From assembly GCF_039530285.1 (NCBI RefSeq), contig NZ_BAAAOK010000008.1, forward strand, positions 248,001-312,000: a stretch of DNA of 64,000 bases. Direction: 5' to 3'. This document shows, one piece after another, positions 34,580 to 43,032 of this stretch. Within the stretch, counting starts at the first letter, position 1. Each line of letters begins with the position of its first letter. The notes beneath the pieces were generated by a model that saw only the letters and a list, made by a program, of their open reading frames with translations, was not told the origin of the DNA and searched no databases. Source of the DNA: Actinomadura_C alba. GTDB lineage: Bacteria; Actinomycetota; Actinomycetes; Streptosporangiales; Streptosporangiaceae. A program made the position numbers and the translations under genes.

Positions 34580-35709
34580 CCCAGATACCTCGTGATCACT
34601 TCAGCGATGCGGGGGCCGGCCTGGCCGTCCCACAGCGGCGGAGTACGGTCCCCGGCGGCCGGGCCGCCGGCGGCCTGTCCGAGCGCCTTGCGCGCCGCCG
34701 GGACCAGCTCGTCGAAGGTGACGAGCTGGTTGGTGCCGTGCGTGATGGTGATCGGCCGCTCGGTGTTGGGGCGCACGGTCAGGCACGGGACGCCGAGGAT
34801 CGTCGTCTCCTCCTGCAGCCCGCCCGAGTCGGTGACGACGGCGGCGGCTCCCCGCACCGTCGCGATGAAGTCGATGTATCCGAGCGGGTCGAGGACGTGC
34901 AGGCCCGGGTGGTCGTCGAGGCCCGCGGCCAGCAGCACCGCCCGGCCGCGCGGGTGCAGCGGGATCACCACGTCGGTCATGTCGGCGATCTCGTGCAGGC
35001 GGTTCACCAGCTCACCGGCGACGGCGGGCGAGTCGACGTTCGCCGGGCGGTGCATGGTCGCGAGCACGTAGCGGTCGGGCAGGCCGTAGCGGGCCCGGAC
35101 CGCCTCGGTGTCGAACGCGGCCAGGTTGGCCAGCAGCGTGTCGATCATCGGGTTGCCGACGAAGTGCGTCCGCTCGACGGGCACGCCCTCGGCCGCGAGG
35201 TGGCCGATCGCCTCAGGGCTGGTGACGAAGCACAGGTCGGAGAGCTGATCGGTGAGGCGCCGGTTGACCTCTTCCGGCATGGTCATGTCGAAGCTGCGCA
35301 ACCCGGCCTCCACATGGGCAACCGGGATGTGCAGTTTGGCCGCGACGAGGGCGGCGGCGATCGTCGAGTTCACGTCGCCGTACACGATGACCAGCGCAGG
35401 TGAACGCTCGGTGAACTCCCGTTCCAATCCGATCATCAGCGCGGCGGTCTGCTGAGCGTGACTGCCGGAGCCCACTTCGAGGTTGACATCGGGCTCGGGC
35501 AGCCCGAGGTCACGGAAGAAGATCTCCGACATCCGCTCGTCGTAGTGCTGCCCCGTGTGGATGACGACCTGCCCGGTACCGATGGCACCGTCGGCGAGGG
35601 CGTTGATGACCGGGGCGGCCTTGACGAAGTTGGGCCGCGCACCGAGGACGTGGGCGACCAGCGGATGGCTCCCCGTCGGCCGGTTGCCCGGAGACACACG
35701 GTCGGACAT
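34576..35709 (-). CDS. wecB: UDP-N-acetylglucosamine 2-epimerase, non-hydrolysing
   Basis: 377 residues from ATG 35709 with GAAGGG five bases upstream. Family landmarks: VLGARPNFVKAAPVINAL, VIHTGQHYDERMSEIFF, VYGDVNSTIAAALVA, HVEAGLRSFDMTMPEEVNR, ATMHRPANVD and TDSGGLQEETTILGVP. It interconverts UDP-GlcNAc and UDP-ManNAc in the cytoplasm, the first step to ManNAc-containing wall linkage units and to ManNAcA. It heads a leftward operon with two glycosyltransferase-related genes and diverges from the rightward GT4/dehydrogenase genes. Confidence 0.95.
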   Translation of the reverse strand: MSDRVSPGNRPTGSHPLVAHVLGARPNFVKAAPVINALADGAIGTGQVVIHTGQHYDERMSEIFFRDLGLPEPDVNLEVGSGSHAQQTAALMIGLEREFTERSPALVIVYGDVNSTIAAALVAAKLHIPVAHVEAGLRSFDMTMPEEVNRRLTDQLSDLCFVTSPEAIGHLAAEGVPVERTHFVGNPMIDTLLANLAAFDTEAVRARYGLPDRYVLATMHRPANVDSPAVAGELVNRLHEIADMTDVVIPLHPRGRAVLLAAGLDDHPGLHVLDPLGYIDFIATVRGAAAVVTDSGGLQEETTILGVPCLTVRPNTERPITITHGTNQLVTFDELVPAARKALGQAAGGPAAGDRTPPLWDGQAGPRIAEVITRYLG

Positions 35710-35751
35710 GATTTCCCTTCTGTTCATCGAACTTGCCTACGCTGGTGGGTC

Positions 35752-37320
35752 GTGCTGGAAAAAACACAACCTCGGGCGAAGCGACATCGGTTGAGGCTAA
35801 TCGTCTTTATGACCGGGCTTGGCCTGCGGCAGTTGCGCGACGACCCCGCCCGCGCCCTGCGGCTCGGCGTTCGGCTGACGCAGCGGTTCATGCCGGGGCC
35901 GCTGCGCAAGCGGCTGGCGGGCCTGATCGTCGCACGCCCACGCGATCCCCGCCGCGAGGTGGCCGATCTCAGGGCGCTGCTCTCGCTCCGCCGCGAGCCC
36001 ACCGCCGCGACCGCTGCCACCACCGCGACCGCACCAACCGTCACGGCCGTCACGGCCGCACCGACCGTCGCGATCGCCACGAACGCCACGGCTGCCGCGA
36101 CCGGCCGGCGGGAGGCGGTGGACGGACGCGTGCTGCAGTTCGTGACCAACGCCCTGCCGCGGACCAACGCCGGCTACACCGTACGGACGCACAAGATCGC
36201 ACTCGCCCAACGGGAGCTGGGCCTGGACCCGCACGTGGCGTCGCGCCTCGGTCACCCGGCGGCCCAGGGGGCCTTCGACGGCCGAACCCGGGTCGAGGTC
36301 GACGGCGTTCCCTACCACCGCCTCCTGCCCTGGCTGCCGCCGCGCGACCTCGCCGCCGGCGTGCGGGCGGGCGCCGATCATGCCGCCCGGCTGGTCGAGG
36401 GGCTGCGACCGGCCGTGCTGCATCCGGTGAGCAACCACCTCAACGCCGCCGTGGCGCTGGAACTGCGCGAACGGTACGGCCTGCCGGTGGTGTACGAGGT
36501 GCGCGGCTTTCTCGAGGACTCGTGGCTGTCGCGTGATCCGGCGCACAGCGAGCAGGACGACTTCTATCGGCTCACCAGGGAGATCGAGACCCGCTGCATC
36601 CGCGAGGCCGACCGCGTCGTCACGCTCGGCGAGGCCATGCGCGACGAGATCGCCGGCCGGGGCGTCGACCCCGAGAAGATCTTCGTGGTGGCCAACGCGG
36701 TCGACGACACCTTCCTCGAACCGCTGCCCGACGGGACCGAGCTGCGCGCGTCGCTCGGCATCGCACCCGACGCGGTGGTGGTCGGACTGACCTCGTCGTT
36801 CTACGGTTACGAGGGCATTGACACGCTCATCGACGCCGCCGCGCTGCTGCGCCGGCGCGGAACACCGATCACCTTGCTGCTCGTGGGCGACGGACCCGAG
36901 CGCGCGGCGCTGGAGCGGCGCGCCACCGAACAAGGGGTGGACGCCGTCTTCACCGGCCGTGTGCCGATGTCGTCGGTCCGTCACCATCACGCCGTCCTCG
37001 ATATTTTCGCCGTTCCCCGCAGGGCGGACCGGGTCTGCCAGTTGGTCACCCCGCTGAAGCCCGTCGAGGCGATGGCCGGGGGTGTCCCAGTAATAGCAAG
37101 TGATGTCAAAGCTCTCCGTGAAATCGTGGAACCAGGCGTGACCGGGACGTTAACTCTTCCGGAAGAACCCGAGGTCTGGGCACAATCACTCTTGGAACTG
37201 ATTTACAGTCCAGAGCAACGCCGGAAAATCGGTGAGGCCGCCCAGGACTGGGTCCGGGCAAGGCGCACCTGGCGTGCGGTCGCCGCCCACTACCTGGAGG
37301 CCTACCGCGACATCGGCTGA
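35752..37320 (+). CDS. GT4-family glycosyltransferase with Ala/Thr-rich linker
   Basis: I choose GTG 35752, eight bases after TACGCT, which could be the -10 of a leaderless transcript; an ATG at 35809 is an alternative. The basic N-terminal ~80 residues are followed by a 35-residue Ala/Thr/Val linker (bases about 36000-36105). The GT-B part starts RVLQFVTNALPRTNAGYTVR, then YEVRGFLEDSW, VVANAVDDTFLEPLPDG, LLLVGDGPERAALERR and PLKPVEAMAGGVPVIASDVK; the final Glu motif lies in KPVEAMA. It probably uses a UDP-sugar made by the adjacent WecB and dehydrogenase steps. Confidence 0.85.
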   Translation: MLEKTQPRAKRHRLRLIVFMTGLGLRQLRDDPARALRLGVRLTQRFMPGPLRKRLAGLIVARPRDPRREVADLRALLSLRREPTAATAATTATAPTVTAVTAAPTVAIATNATAAATGRREAVDGRVLQFVTNALPRTNAGYTVRTHKIALAQRELGLDPHVASRLGHPAAQGAFDGRTRVEVDGVPYHRLLPWLPPRDLAAGVRAGADHAARLVEGLRPAVLHPVSNHLNAAVALELRERYGLPVVYEVRGFLEDSWLSRDPAHSEQDDFYRLTREIETRCIREADRVVTLGEAMRDEIAGRGVDPEKIFVVANAVDDTFLEPLPDGTELRASLGIAPDAVVVGLTSSFYGYEGIDTLIDAAALLRRRGTPITLLLVGDGPERAALERRATEQGVDAVFTGRVPMSSVRHHHAVLDIFAVPRRADRVCQLVTPLKPVEAMAGGVPVIASDVKALREIVEPGVTGTLTLPEEPEVWAQSLLELIYSPEQRRKIGEAAQDWVRARRTWRAVAAHYLEAYRDIG

Positions 37321-37392
37321 CCGGGCCCGCATCCACCCCCCACTCCCGGCTCGGCTCCGCTTTCCGTGGGGGACATGCGAAGGGAGCGCCGC

Positions 37393-38655
37393 GTGGATCT
37401 CGTGGTCATCGGGCTCGGGTACGTCGGACTGCCTCTGGTGCGCGAGGCCTGTCGCGCCGGGCTCCGGGTCGGCGGGCTCGACCGCGACAACCGTGTCGTG
37501 GCAGGTCTCAAGGCGGGGCTCTCTCACGTCGACGACGTGTCGGCCGACGAGGTCGAGGCGATGCTGGCGACCGGCTTCACGCCCACGCTGGACGAGGCGA
37601 TCCTCGAGGGCGCGCGCACCGTGGTGATCTGTGTCCCCACGCCGTTGTCGGTGGACGGCGGGCCGGACCTCACCGCGGTGCGCGGCGCCTCCGAGACGGT
37701 CGCGCGCAACCTCGCCACCGGCGCGCTGGTGGTGCTGGAGTCGACGACCTACCCCGGCACCACCGACGAGGTCGTCCGCCCCATCCTGGAGAAGTCCGGG
37801 CTCACCGCCGGGCAGGACTTCCACCTGGCCTTCTCGCCCGAGCGCATCGACCCGGGCAACCCGGTCTACGGCGTCCACAACACCCCCAAGATCGTCGGCG
37901 GGCACACGCCCGCCTGCGCCAGCGCCGCCTCCGCGTTCTACGGCAAGTTCGTCGAGACGGTCGTCCAGGCCAAGGGCACCCGCGAGGCCGAGATGGCCAA
38001 GCTCCTCGAGAACACCTATCGGCACGTCAACATCGCGCTCGTCAACGAGATGGCGATCTTCTGCAACGAGCTCGACATCGACCTCTGGGACGCCATCGAC
38101 TGCGCCTCCACCAAGCCCTTCGGCTTCCAGGCCTTCCGCCCCGGCCCCGGCGTCGGTGGCCACTGCATTCCCATCGACCCCAACTACCTGTCCTACAAGG
38201 TGCGGTCCCTGGGGTACCCGTTCCGGTTCGTCGAGCTCGCCCAGGAGATCAACGACCGCATGCCGCGCTACGTCGTCGAGCGCACCCAGCAGCTCCTCAA
38301 CCAGCAGGGCAAGGCGCTCAAGAACGCCGACATCCTGATCCTCGGCGTCACCTACAAGCCCAACATCGCCGACCAGCGCGAGTCCCCCGCGCGGCCGGTC
38401 GCCCGGCGCCTGCAGCGCCTCGGCGCCAACCTCACCTACCACGACCCCTACGTCGCCACCTGGGACGTCGACGGCGTCGAGATCCCCAACGCCGGCACCG
38501 ACCTCGTCGAGGCACTCCGCAGCGCCGACCTGGCGATCGTGCTGGCCGACCACAGCGTCTATGCGGCGGACACGCTCCGCGAGCACGCGCGGTTGCTGTT
38601 CGACACGCGGGGCCGCACCCGCGGCCTGCCGGTGGACAACGTGGAATTGCTGTGA
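37393..38655 (+). CDS. UDP-HexNAc (ManNAc/GlcNAc) 6-dehydrogenase
   Basis: 420 residues starting at GTG 37393, six bases after GAAGGGAG; upstream in-frame starts at 37366 and 37375 have poor ribosome sites. DLVVIGLGYVGLPLVREACR is the NAD site, VICVPTPLSVDGGPDLTAV and VLESTTYPGTTDEVV are typical, AFSPERIDPGNPVYG is the form found in UDP-GlcNAc/UDP-ManNAc dehydrogenases, and GVGGHCIPIDPNY holds the catalytic Cys. It oxidises C6 twice to give a uronic acid. Beside wecB, UDP-ManNAcA is the simplest product, although UDP-GlcNAcA cannot be excluded. Confidence 0.92.
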   Translation: MDLVVIGLGYVGLPLVREACRAGLRVGGLDRDNRVVAGLKAGLSHVDDVSADEVEAMLATGFTPTLDEAILEGARTVVICVPTPLSVDGGPDLTAVRGASETVARNLATGALVVLESTTYPGTTDEVVRPILEKSGLTAGQDFHLAFSPERIDPGNPVYGVHNTPKIVGGHTPACASAASAFYGKFVETVVQAKGTREAEMAKLLENTYRHVNIALVNEMAIFCNELDIDLWDAIDCASTKPFGFQAFRPGPGVGGHCIPIDPNYLSYKVRSLGYPFRFVELAQEINDRMPRYVVERTQQLLNQQGKALKNADILILGVTYKPNIADQRESPARPVARRLQRLGANLTYHDPYVATWDVDGVEIPNAGTDLVEALRSADLAIVLADHSVYAADTLREHARLLFDTRGRTRGLPVDNVELL

Positions 38656-38757
38656 AGTCCAGGATGCATCTGCCGGACTCGCTGAATTCATCTGCACGTT
38701 GCAAGGCCAGGTGAGACTCCCCACGGGAGCGATGCCACCCCAGTCGGAGTGAGGAAT

Positions 38758-39939
38758 ATGCGGGTCTGCGTCTGCACGATCGTGCACCATCCCGAGGACG
38801 CGCGCATTCTGCACAGGCAGATTCGCGCCCTGCTGGACGCCGGACATGAGGTGACCTACATCGCGCCGTTCCGGGCGTGCAACGTCACGCCCTGGCGCAA
38901 CATCCATCCGGTGGACGTGCCCCGTGCCACGGGGCGGAACCGGCTGCGCGCGATACGTGCCGCGCGCGCCGTGCTGGCCCGGCACGCCCCGTACTCCGAC
39001 GTGGTCCTGCTGCACGACCCGGAGCTCCTGCTGGCGATCCCCCGCAAGCTCAGGCGCCGTACGGTCGTGTGGGACGTGCACGAGGACACGGCGGCGGCGC
39101 TGAGCGCGAAGGGCTGGGTGCCGCGGCCGCTGCTCCCGCTGCTGCGCCCGGCCGTGCGCTACCTCGAGGCCCGCACCGAGCGCAGGCACCGCCTGCTGCT
39201 GGCCGAGGAGGGCTACCGCTCCCGGTTCGAGCGCGAGCACCCGGTCGTGCCGAACACCACCTATGTCTCCGATACCGCCCCCGACGCACCGGACGGCCGA
39301 CGCGTCGTCTACGTCGGGCACCTGTCCATGGCGCGCGGCGCCGGCGACATGATCGAGGTGGCCCGGCGGCTGCACGGCGAGGGCATCACGGTCGAGCTGA
39401 TCGGCGCGGCCGACGCCGACGTCCGCGTCCTGCTCCGCGAGGCACAGCTCCAAGGGATCCTGCGGTGGTACGGCTTCGTGCCGAACGACCGGGCGCTGCG
39501 CATCGCCGAGGGGGCCATGGCGGGGCTGGCGCTGCTGCACGACGAGCCGAACTACCGGCACTCCATGCCCACCAAGGTGATCGAGTACATGGCCCGCGGC
39601 ATCCCGGTGATCACCACGCCGAACCCGCCCGCCGTCGACCTCATCGGATCGAGCGGCGCCGGGCTCATCGTCGACTTCGAGCAGCCGGACGCCGCCGCCG
39701 ACGCCGTACGGCGGCTGCGCGACGACGCCGAGTTGCGCACCGAGCTGGGCCGGCGCGGCTACGAGACCGCCCGGGCTCGCTTCCACTGGCCGGTACAGGC
39801 CGAGCGGTTCGTCGCCCGCCTGGAGTACTGGGCGCGCGCCACCGCCGACGGAGCGGCCGAGGAGACCGAGACGGAGCCCTCAGGAGAGATCATCGGGGCG
39901 GCCGAACACACCCCGAACGGAACCTCTCTGCCGGCCTGA
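38758..39939 (+). CDS. GT4-family glycosyltransferase
   Basis: 393 residues from ATG 38758 with GGAG eight bases upstream. RVCVCTIVHHPEDARILHRQ at the N-terminus, VVWDVHEDTAAALSAKGW, VYVGHLSMARGAGDMIEVAR (donor loop) and YRHSMPTKVIEYMARGIPVI with the conserved KxxEYMA Glu. This is the pattern of WbuB-like and other O-antigen and capsule glycosyltransferases. It follows the dehydrogenase by 102 bp and likely adds the resulting sugar. The last 35 residues are acidic and probably unstructured. Confidence 0.87.
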   Translation: MRVCVCTIVHHPEDARILHRQIRALLDAGHEVTYIAPFRACNVTPWRNIHPVDVPRATGRNRLRAIRAARAVLARHAPYSDVVLLHDPELLLAIPRKLRRRTVVWDVHEDTAAALSAKGWVPRPLLPLLRPAVRYLEARTERRHRLLLAEEGYRSRFEREHPVVPNTTYVSDTAPDAPDGRRVVYVGHLSMARGAGDMIEVARRLHGEGITVELIGAADADVRVLLREAQLQGILRWYGFVPNDRALRIAEGAMAGLALLHDEPNYRHSMPTKVIEYMARGIPVITTPNPPAVDLIGSSGAGLIVDFEQPDAAADAVRRLRDDAELRTELGRRGYETARARFHWPVQAERFVARLEYWARATADGAAEETETEPSGEIIGAAEHTPNGTSLPA

Positions 39940-39955
39940 GTCCGCGCGCCTCCCC

Positions 39956-41749
39956 TCACGGCCGCGGCGGCAGCCGGGTCGCGACGGCCCGGGCCAACCG
40001 GGTGGCGACACCCGGGGTCTGGTAGGCGTTCACCGCGACGATGTAGCGGTCGACCCGCATCGCGATCGTGCCGGACGTGCCGAGCTCGTACGCCTCGTCC
40101 TTGATGTCCATCAGCTGCCGCGCGAGCGGCTCGGTGGCCCGCCACGCGGCCAGCAGCTCGCCCGCCGCCTGCGGGCTCTCGGCCACCCACTCCACCGTGA
40201 CGGTCAGTGCGGTGGCGCTCTGGCCCTTGTCGTCATCCGGCTCGTAACGGCAGCTCACCGGCCGCGGCAACCCCACATCGCCGACGCCCGTCCGCTCCGG
40301 CCGGGTGCGGTACGTGCCCTTGCGCACCGCGGCGAGATCGTGCTTGCGCAACAGGCCGCATGCGTCCGGCCAGTCCGCCGTGGCGACACCGCCGAGTTCC
40401 TCGGGTCCGCGTCCGCCCGGCCCCCCGCGCAACGCGATGAGCCGCGCGGCACCGGCGGGATAGGCGTCGCGCCGCTCGCCGGTGCCCTCCCTGGGCCCGA
40501 CCTCCGGGACGGCGACGTACAGCAGCCCGCCCGCCGCAGCCACCCACGGCCGGACACCGTCCATGCCGGGGCCGATGACGAACGGCGCGGGCACGGTCGT
40601 GGTCGCACCGTCGGCCGGGGCGACGATGTCGATGCCGGCGGGCAGCAGGTTCTCGGCCAGGCGCGGGCGCAGACCGTAGAGCCGGTCGCCGCCCACCGTC
40701 AGCGCCGCGTAGTCGGGCACGTCGCGCTGCCACGCGGTGCGGCCCGAGGGGACGTCGATCGCCTCCATTCGGTGCTCGGCGTCCCCTTCCCCGCCCGTGC
40801 GATAGACGATGACCAGGCGGTCGCCGGACAGCACGACCGGGCACATCGCCCCGCACAGGTCGTCACCGACGCGAACGGCGATCTCCTTGCCGTCCCGGCC
40901 GAAGGCCCGCAGCGAGTCGCCGTCGAAGACCACGGTCACATCGCCGTCGACGGTCACCGCCGGCGGCTCGGCCGGGCGGAGGACCTTGCTCCAGCGGGTG
41001 CGCCCCGAGGCGGGGTCGACGGCGAGCACCCGGCCGTGCCGGCCGCAGTCGAGCGACAGCACCGAGAGGGTCTCGCTGCCGCCGGAGCCGTGCGCGGTCG
41101 CGTCGGGCAGCTCGCACCCCCGTGGGAGATTCGTGGTCCACAGCCGCTTGCCGGTGGTCGTGGACCGGCCGCGCAGTGACGTACGCCCGGCATCCGTCGT
41201 CAGCACCACACCGGACCCGGCCGGCCAGCGCAGTGAAGATCGCTCCAGCGCGGCGGGCGCCTCGCCGGCCGCCCGCCAGAGCAGCCGGCCGCTCACCGCG
41301 TCGAAGCCGATGATGAGGCGGTCGCCGCGGTGCCCGGCGCGCTCGAGGTAGGCCAGCAGATGATCTCCGGTCGCGGCCCAGCCGAGCAGCGTCCAGTCAC
41401 TGCGGTTGTAGTGCCACCGGGCGGCCCCCGTACGAGCGTCGCGCACGTCCAGGCCCCGGCCCGACGCCACGACCACCTGTCCCCGTACGACGGCGTGGGC
41501 GACCTGGTCGTACGGTGAGAGACCGCTGCGGCGGACGGCCGTGGCGAGCTGCCAGGCCGAGGCCACCGGCCCGGGCGGTGGCCCGAGGTCGGCCAGCCGG
41601 CCGACGGGCCGGTCGGTGACCTTCCGGTCGACCTGCCACCATTCCGCCTGGAGCACGAACTTGTTGACCAGGACCGCGGCTGACGTGACGGCCAGCACCA
41701 CCGCCACGAGACCCAGCACGTGCCGCTGCCTGCTGCCGATCGCCGTCAC
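39956..41749 (-). CDS. Membrane-anchored PQQ-like beta-propeller protein
   Basis: 597 residues. A single N-terminal helix (HVLGLVAVVLAVTSAAVLVN) anchors an extracytoplasmic beta propeller made of repeats such as DVRDARTGAARWHYNR, GFDAVSGRLLWRA, AVDPASGRTRWSKVL and AIDVPSGRTAWQRDV, the W-docking blades of the PQQ_2 family. The C-terminal ~150 residues form another domain beginning CGLLRKHDLAAVRKG, like lipoprotein-type DUF3558-class domains. The start is set at GTG 41749, but AAGGGAGGTGA overlaps it; an in-frame ATC nine bases later would be better spaced. Ligand unknown. Confidence 0.78.
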   Translation of the reverse strand: MTAIGSRQRHVLGLVAVVLAVTSAAVLVNKFVLQAEWWQVDRKVTDRPVGRLADLGPPPGPVASAWQLATAVRRSGLSPYDQVAHAVVRGQVVVASGRGLDVRDARTGAARWHYNRSDWTLLGWAATGDHLLAYLERAGHRGDRLIIGFDAVSGRLLWRAAGEAPAALERSSLRWPAGSGVVLTTDAGRTSLRGRSTTTGKRLWTTNLPRGCELPDATAHGSGGSETLSVLSLDCGRHGRVLAVDPASGRTRWSKVLRPAEPPAVTVDGDVTVVFDGDSLRAFGRDGKEIAVRVGDDLCGAMCPVVLSGDRLVIVYRTGGEGDAEHRMEAIDVPSGRTAWQRDVPDYAALTVGGDRLYGLRPRLAENLLPAGIDIVAPADGATTTVPAPFVIGPGMDGVRPWVAAAGGLLYVAVPEVGPREGTGERRDAYPAGAARLIALRGGPGGRGPEELGGVATADWPDACGLLRKHDLAAVRKGTYRTRPERTGVGDVGLPRPVSCRYEPDDDKGQSATALTVTVEWVAESPQAAGELLAAWRATEPLARQLMDIKDEAYELGTSGTIAMRVDRYIVAVNAYQTPGVATRLARAVATRLPPRP

Positions 41750-41849
41750 CTCCCTTCGCCGTCCAAGCTTGCCGTGCTCGCAGCGGCTTCGCGACAATAC
41801 GGCGCAGCGGGCGGGCATGCGCCGGCCCGATGCCACTCGGAGTTCACAC

Positions 41850-42464
41850 ATGGAGACCTTCACCAGCTGGCGGACGTGGGACGACGCCCGGCCGGACCTG
41901 CTGTCCGCCGCTTCCGGTGCCTACCGTCCCGTCATCCCGGTGCTCGACCGCGCGGCCGCCGCGGCGGTGCGCTGGCACGGCGACCAGCTGCGGCCCACCG
42001 GCGTGCCGTACGTCGAGCATCTGCTGGAGGCGCTCGAGGTGCAGGTGCGCGGCCCCGGCGTCCAAGATCCGGACGTACTTGTGGCCACCCTGCTGCACGA
42101 CGTGGTCGAGGACACCGGCGCCTCACTGGGCGACGTCGAGAAGGAGTTCGGGCCCGTGGTGGCCGAACTCGTCGACTGGGTCACCAAGCCGCCCGCCGAG
42201 GAGGGCGGTGGCGGTGGCCGGGCCGCCAAGCGCGCCGCCAAGGCCGCCTACCTGCGGCGGCTGCGCGATGCCCCCCGCGAGGCGATCCTGGTGAAGCTGG
42301 CCGACCGGGTGAGCAACGTGCAGCGGCTCGACCAGATGCCGCCGGACTTCCAGAAGCGCTACTACGCCGAGACGGTGACGTACGTCCAGCCGCTCGCCGA
42401 GGGCGAGCCCTGGTTCGCCGCGTGGTTCGCCGGCTGGAGCACACATTTCGGCCATCTTCGCTGA
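41850..42464 (+). CDS. Single-domain HD phosphohydrolase of the RelA/SpoT hydrolase (small alarmone hydrolase) type
   Basis: 204 residues from ATG 41850, seven bases after CGGAG. GVPYVEHLLEALEVQ, VATLLHDVVEDTGASLGDVE and EAILVKLADRVSNVQRLDQM reproduce the three HD motifs of the (p)ppGpp hydrolase half of RelA/SpoT (H, HDxxED, KLADRxxN). No synthetase, TGS or ACT domain follows. Such stand-alone enzymes (Mesh1/SAH) remove the 3'-pyrophosphate of (p)ppGpp or NADPH phosphate. A Gly/Ala-rich insertion near residue 118 is unusual. Probably co-transcribed with the SRPBCC gene 29 bp downstream. Confidence 0.83.
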   Translation: METFTSWRTWDDARPDLLSAASGAYRPVIPVLDRAAAAAVRWHGDQLRPTGVPYVEHLLEALEVQVRGPGVQDPDVLVATLLHDVVEDTGASLGDVEKEFGPVVAELVDWVTKPPAEEGGGGGRAAKRAAKAAYLRRLRDAPREAILVKLADRVSNVQRLDQMPPDFQKRYYAETVTYVQPLAEGEPWFAAWFAGWSTHFGHLR

Positions 42465-42493
42465 CGAGTTCGCCGACGAGAAGGGATCAGGGC

Positions 42494-42976
42494 ATGGCAC
42501 GCGAGTGGGTGGTCGAGGAGAGCGTGGTCGTCGCCGCGCCGCCGGACCGGGTCTACGAGACCGTGGCCGACCTCAAGCGCATGGGCGAGTGGAGCCCCGA
42601 GACCTTCGCCATCTGGACCCGCGGCCGCCCGGTGCGGCCCGGGATGACCTTCGTCGGCTGGAATCGGATCGGCTGGCGCCTGTGGTTCACCAACTGCCGG
42701 GTCACCGCCGCCGAGCCTGGCCGCGTCTTCGCCTTCCGGGTGACCAGCTTCCGCATGCCCGGCTCGGTGTGGGGCTACCGCTTCGAGGACATCGGCGACG
42801 GATCCACCCGGCTCACGGAGTACTGGGAGGACCTGCGCCGAGACAGCCGCAGCGCCCCGATCATCTCGGCACTCGGCCGGATCTTCACCGGCGTGAAGGC
42901 CGAGGAGCGGTCCGCCGTGAACCGCGAGGGCATGCGAGCCACCCTCTCCCGCATCAAGGCCGCCGTCGAGTCCTGA
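42494..42976 (+). CDS. SRPBCC-superfamily (polyketide cyclase/START-like) protein
   Basis: 160 residues from ATG 42494, seven bases after AAGGGA. EESVVVAAPPDRVYETVADL starts the fold, MGEWSPETFAIW and the long final helix with the preceding RLTEYWEDLR are typical of the SRPBCC family, which binds hydrophobic ligands in a deep cavity. These small proteins are widespread in actinomycetes with mostly unknown ligands. No polyketide synthase is near. Confidence 0.85.
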   Translation: MAREWVVEESVVVAAPPDRVYETVADLKRMGEWSPETFAIWTRGRPVRPGMTFVGWNRIGWRLWFTNCRVTAAEPGRVFAFRVTSFRMPGSVWGYRFEDIGDGSTRLTEYWEDLRRDSRSAPIISALGRIFTGVKAEERSAVNREGMRATLSRIKAAVES

Positions 42977-43032
42977 CGTCAGATCGTGGAACCGAGCACG
43001 TCACATCGCCGGCTCGGGCCCGGAACGTTGAG

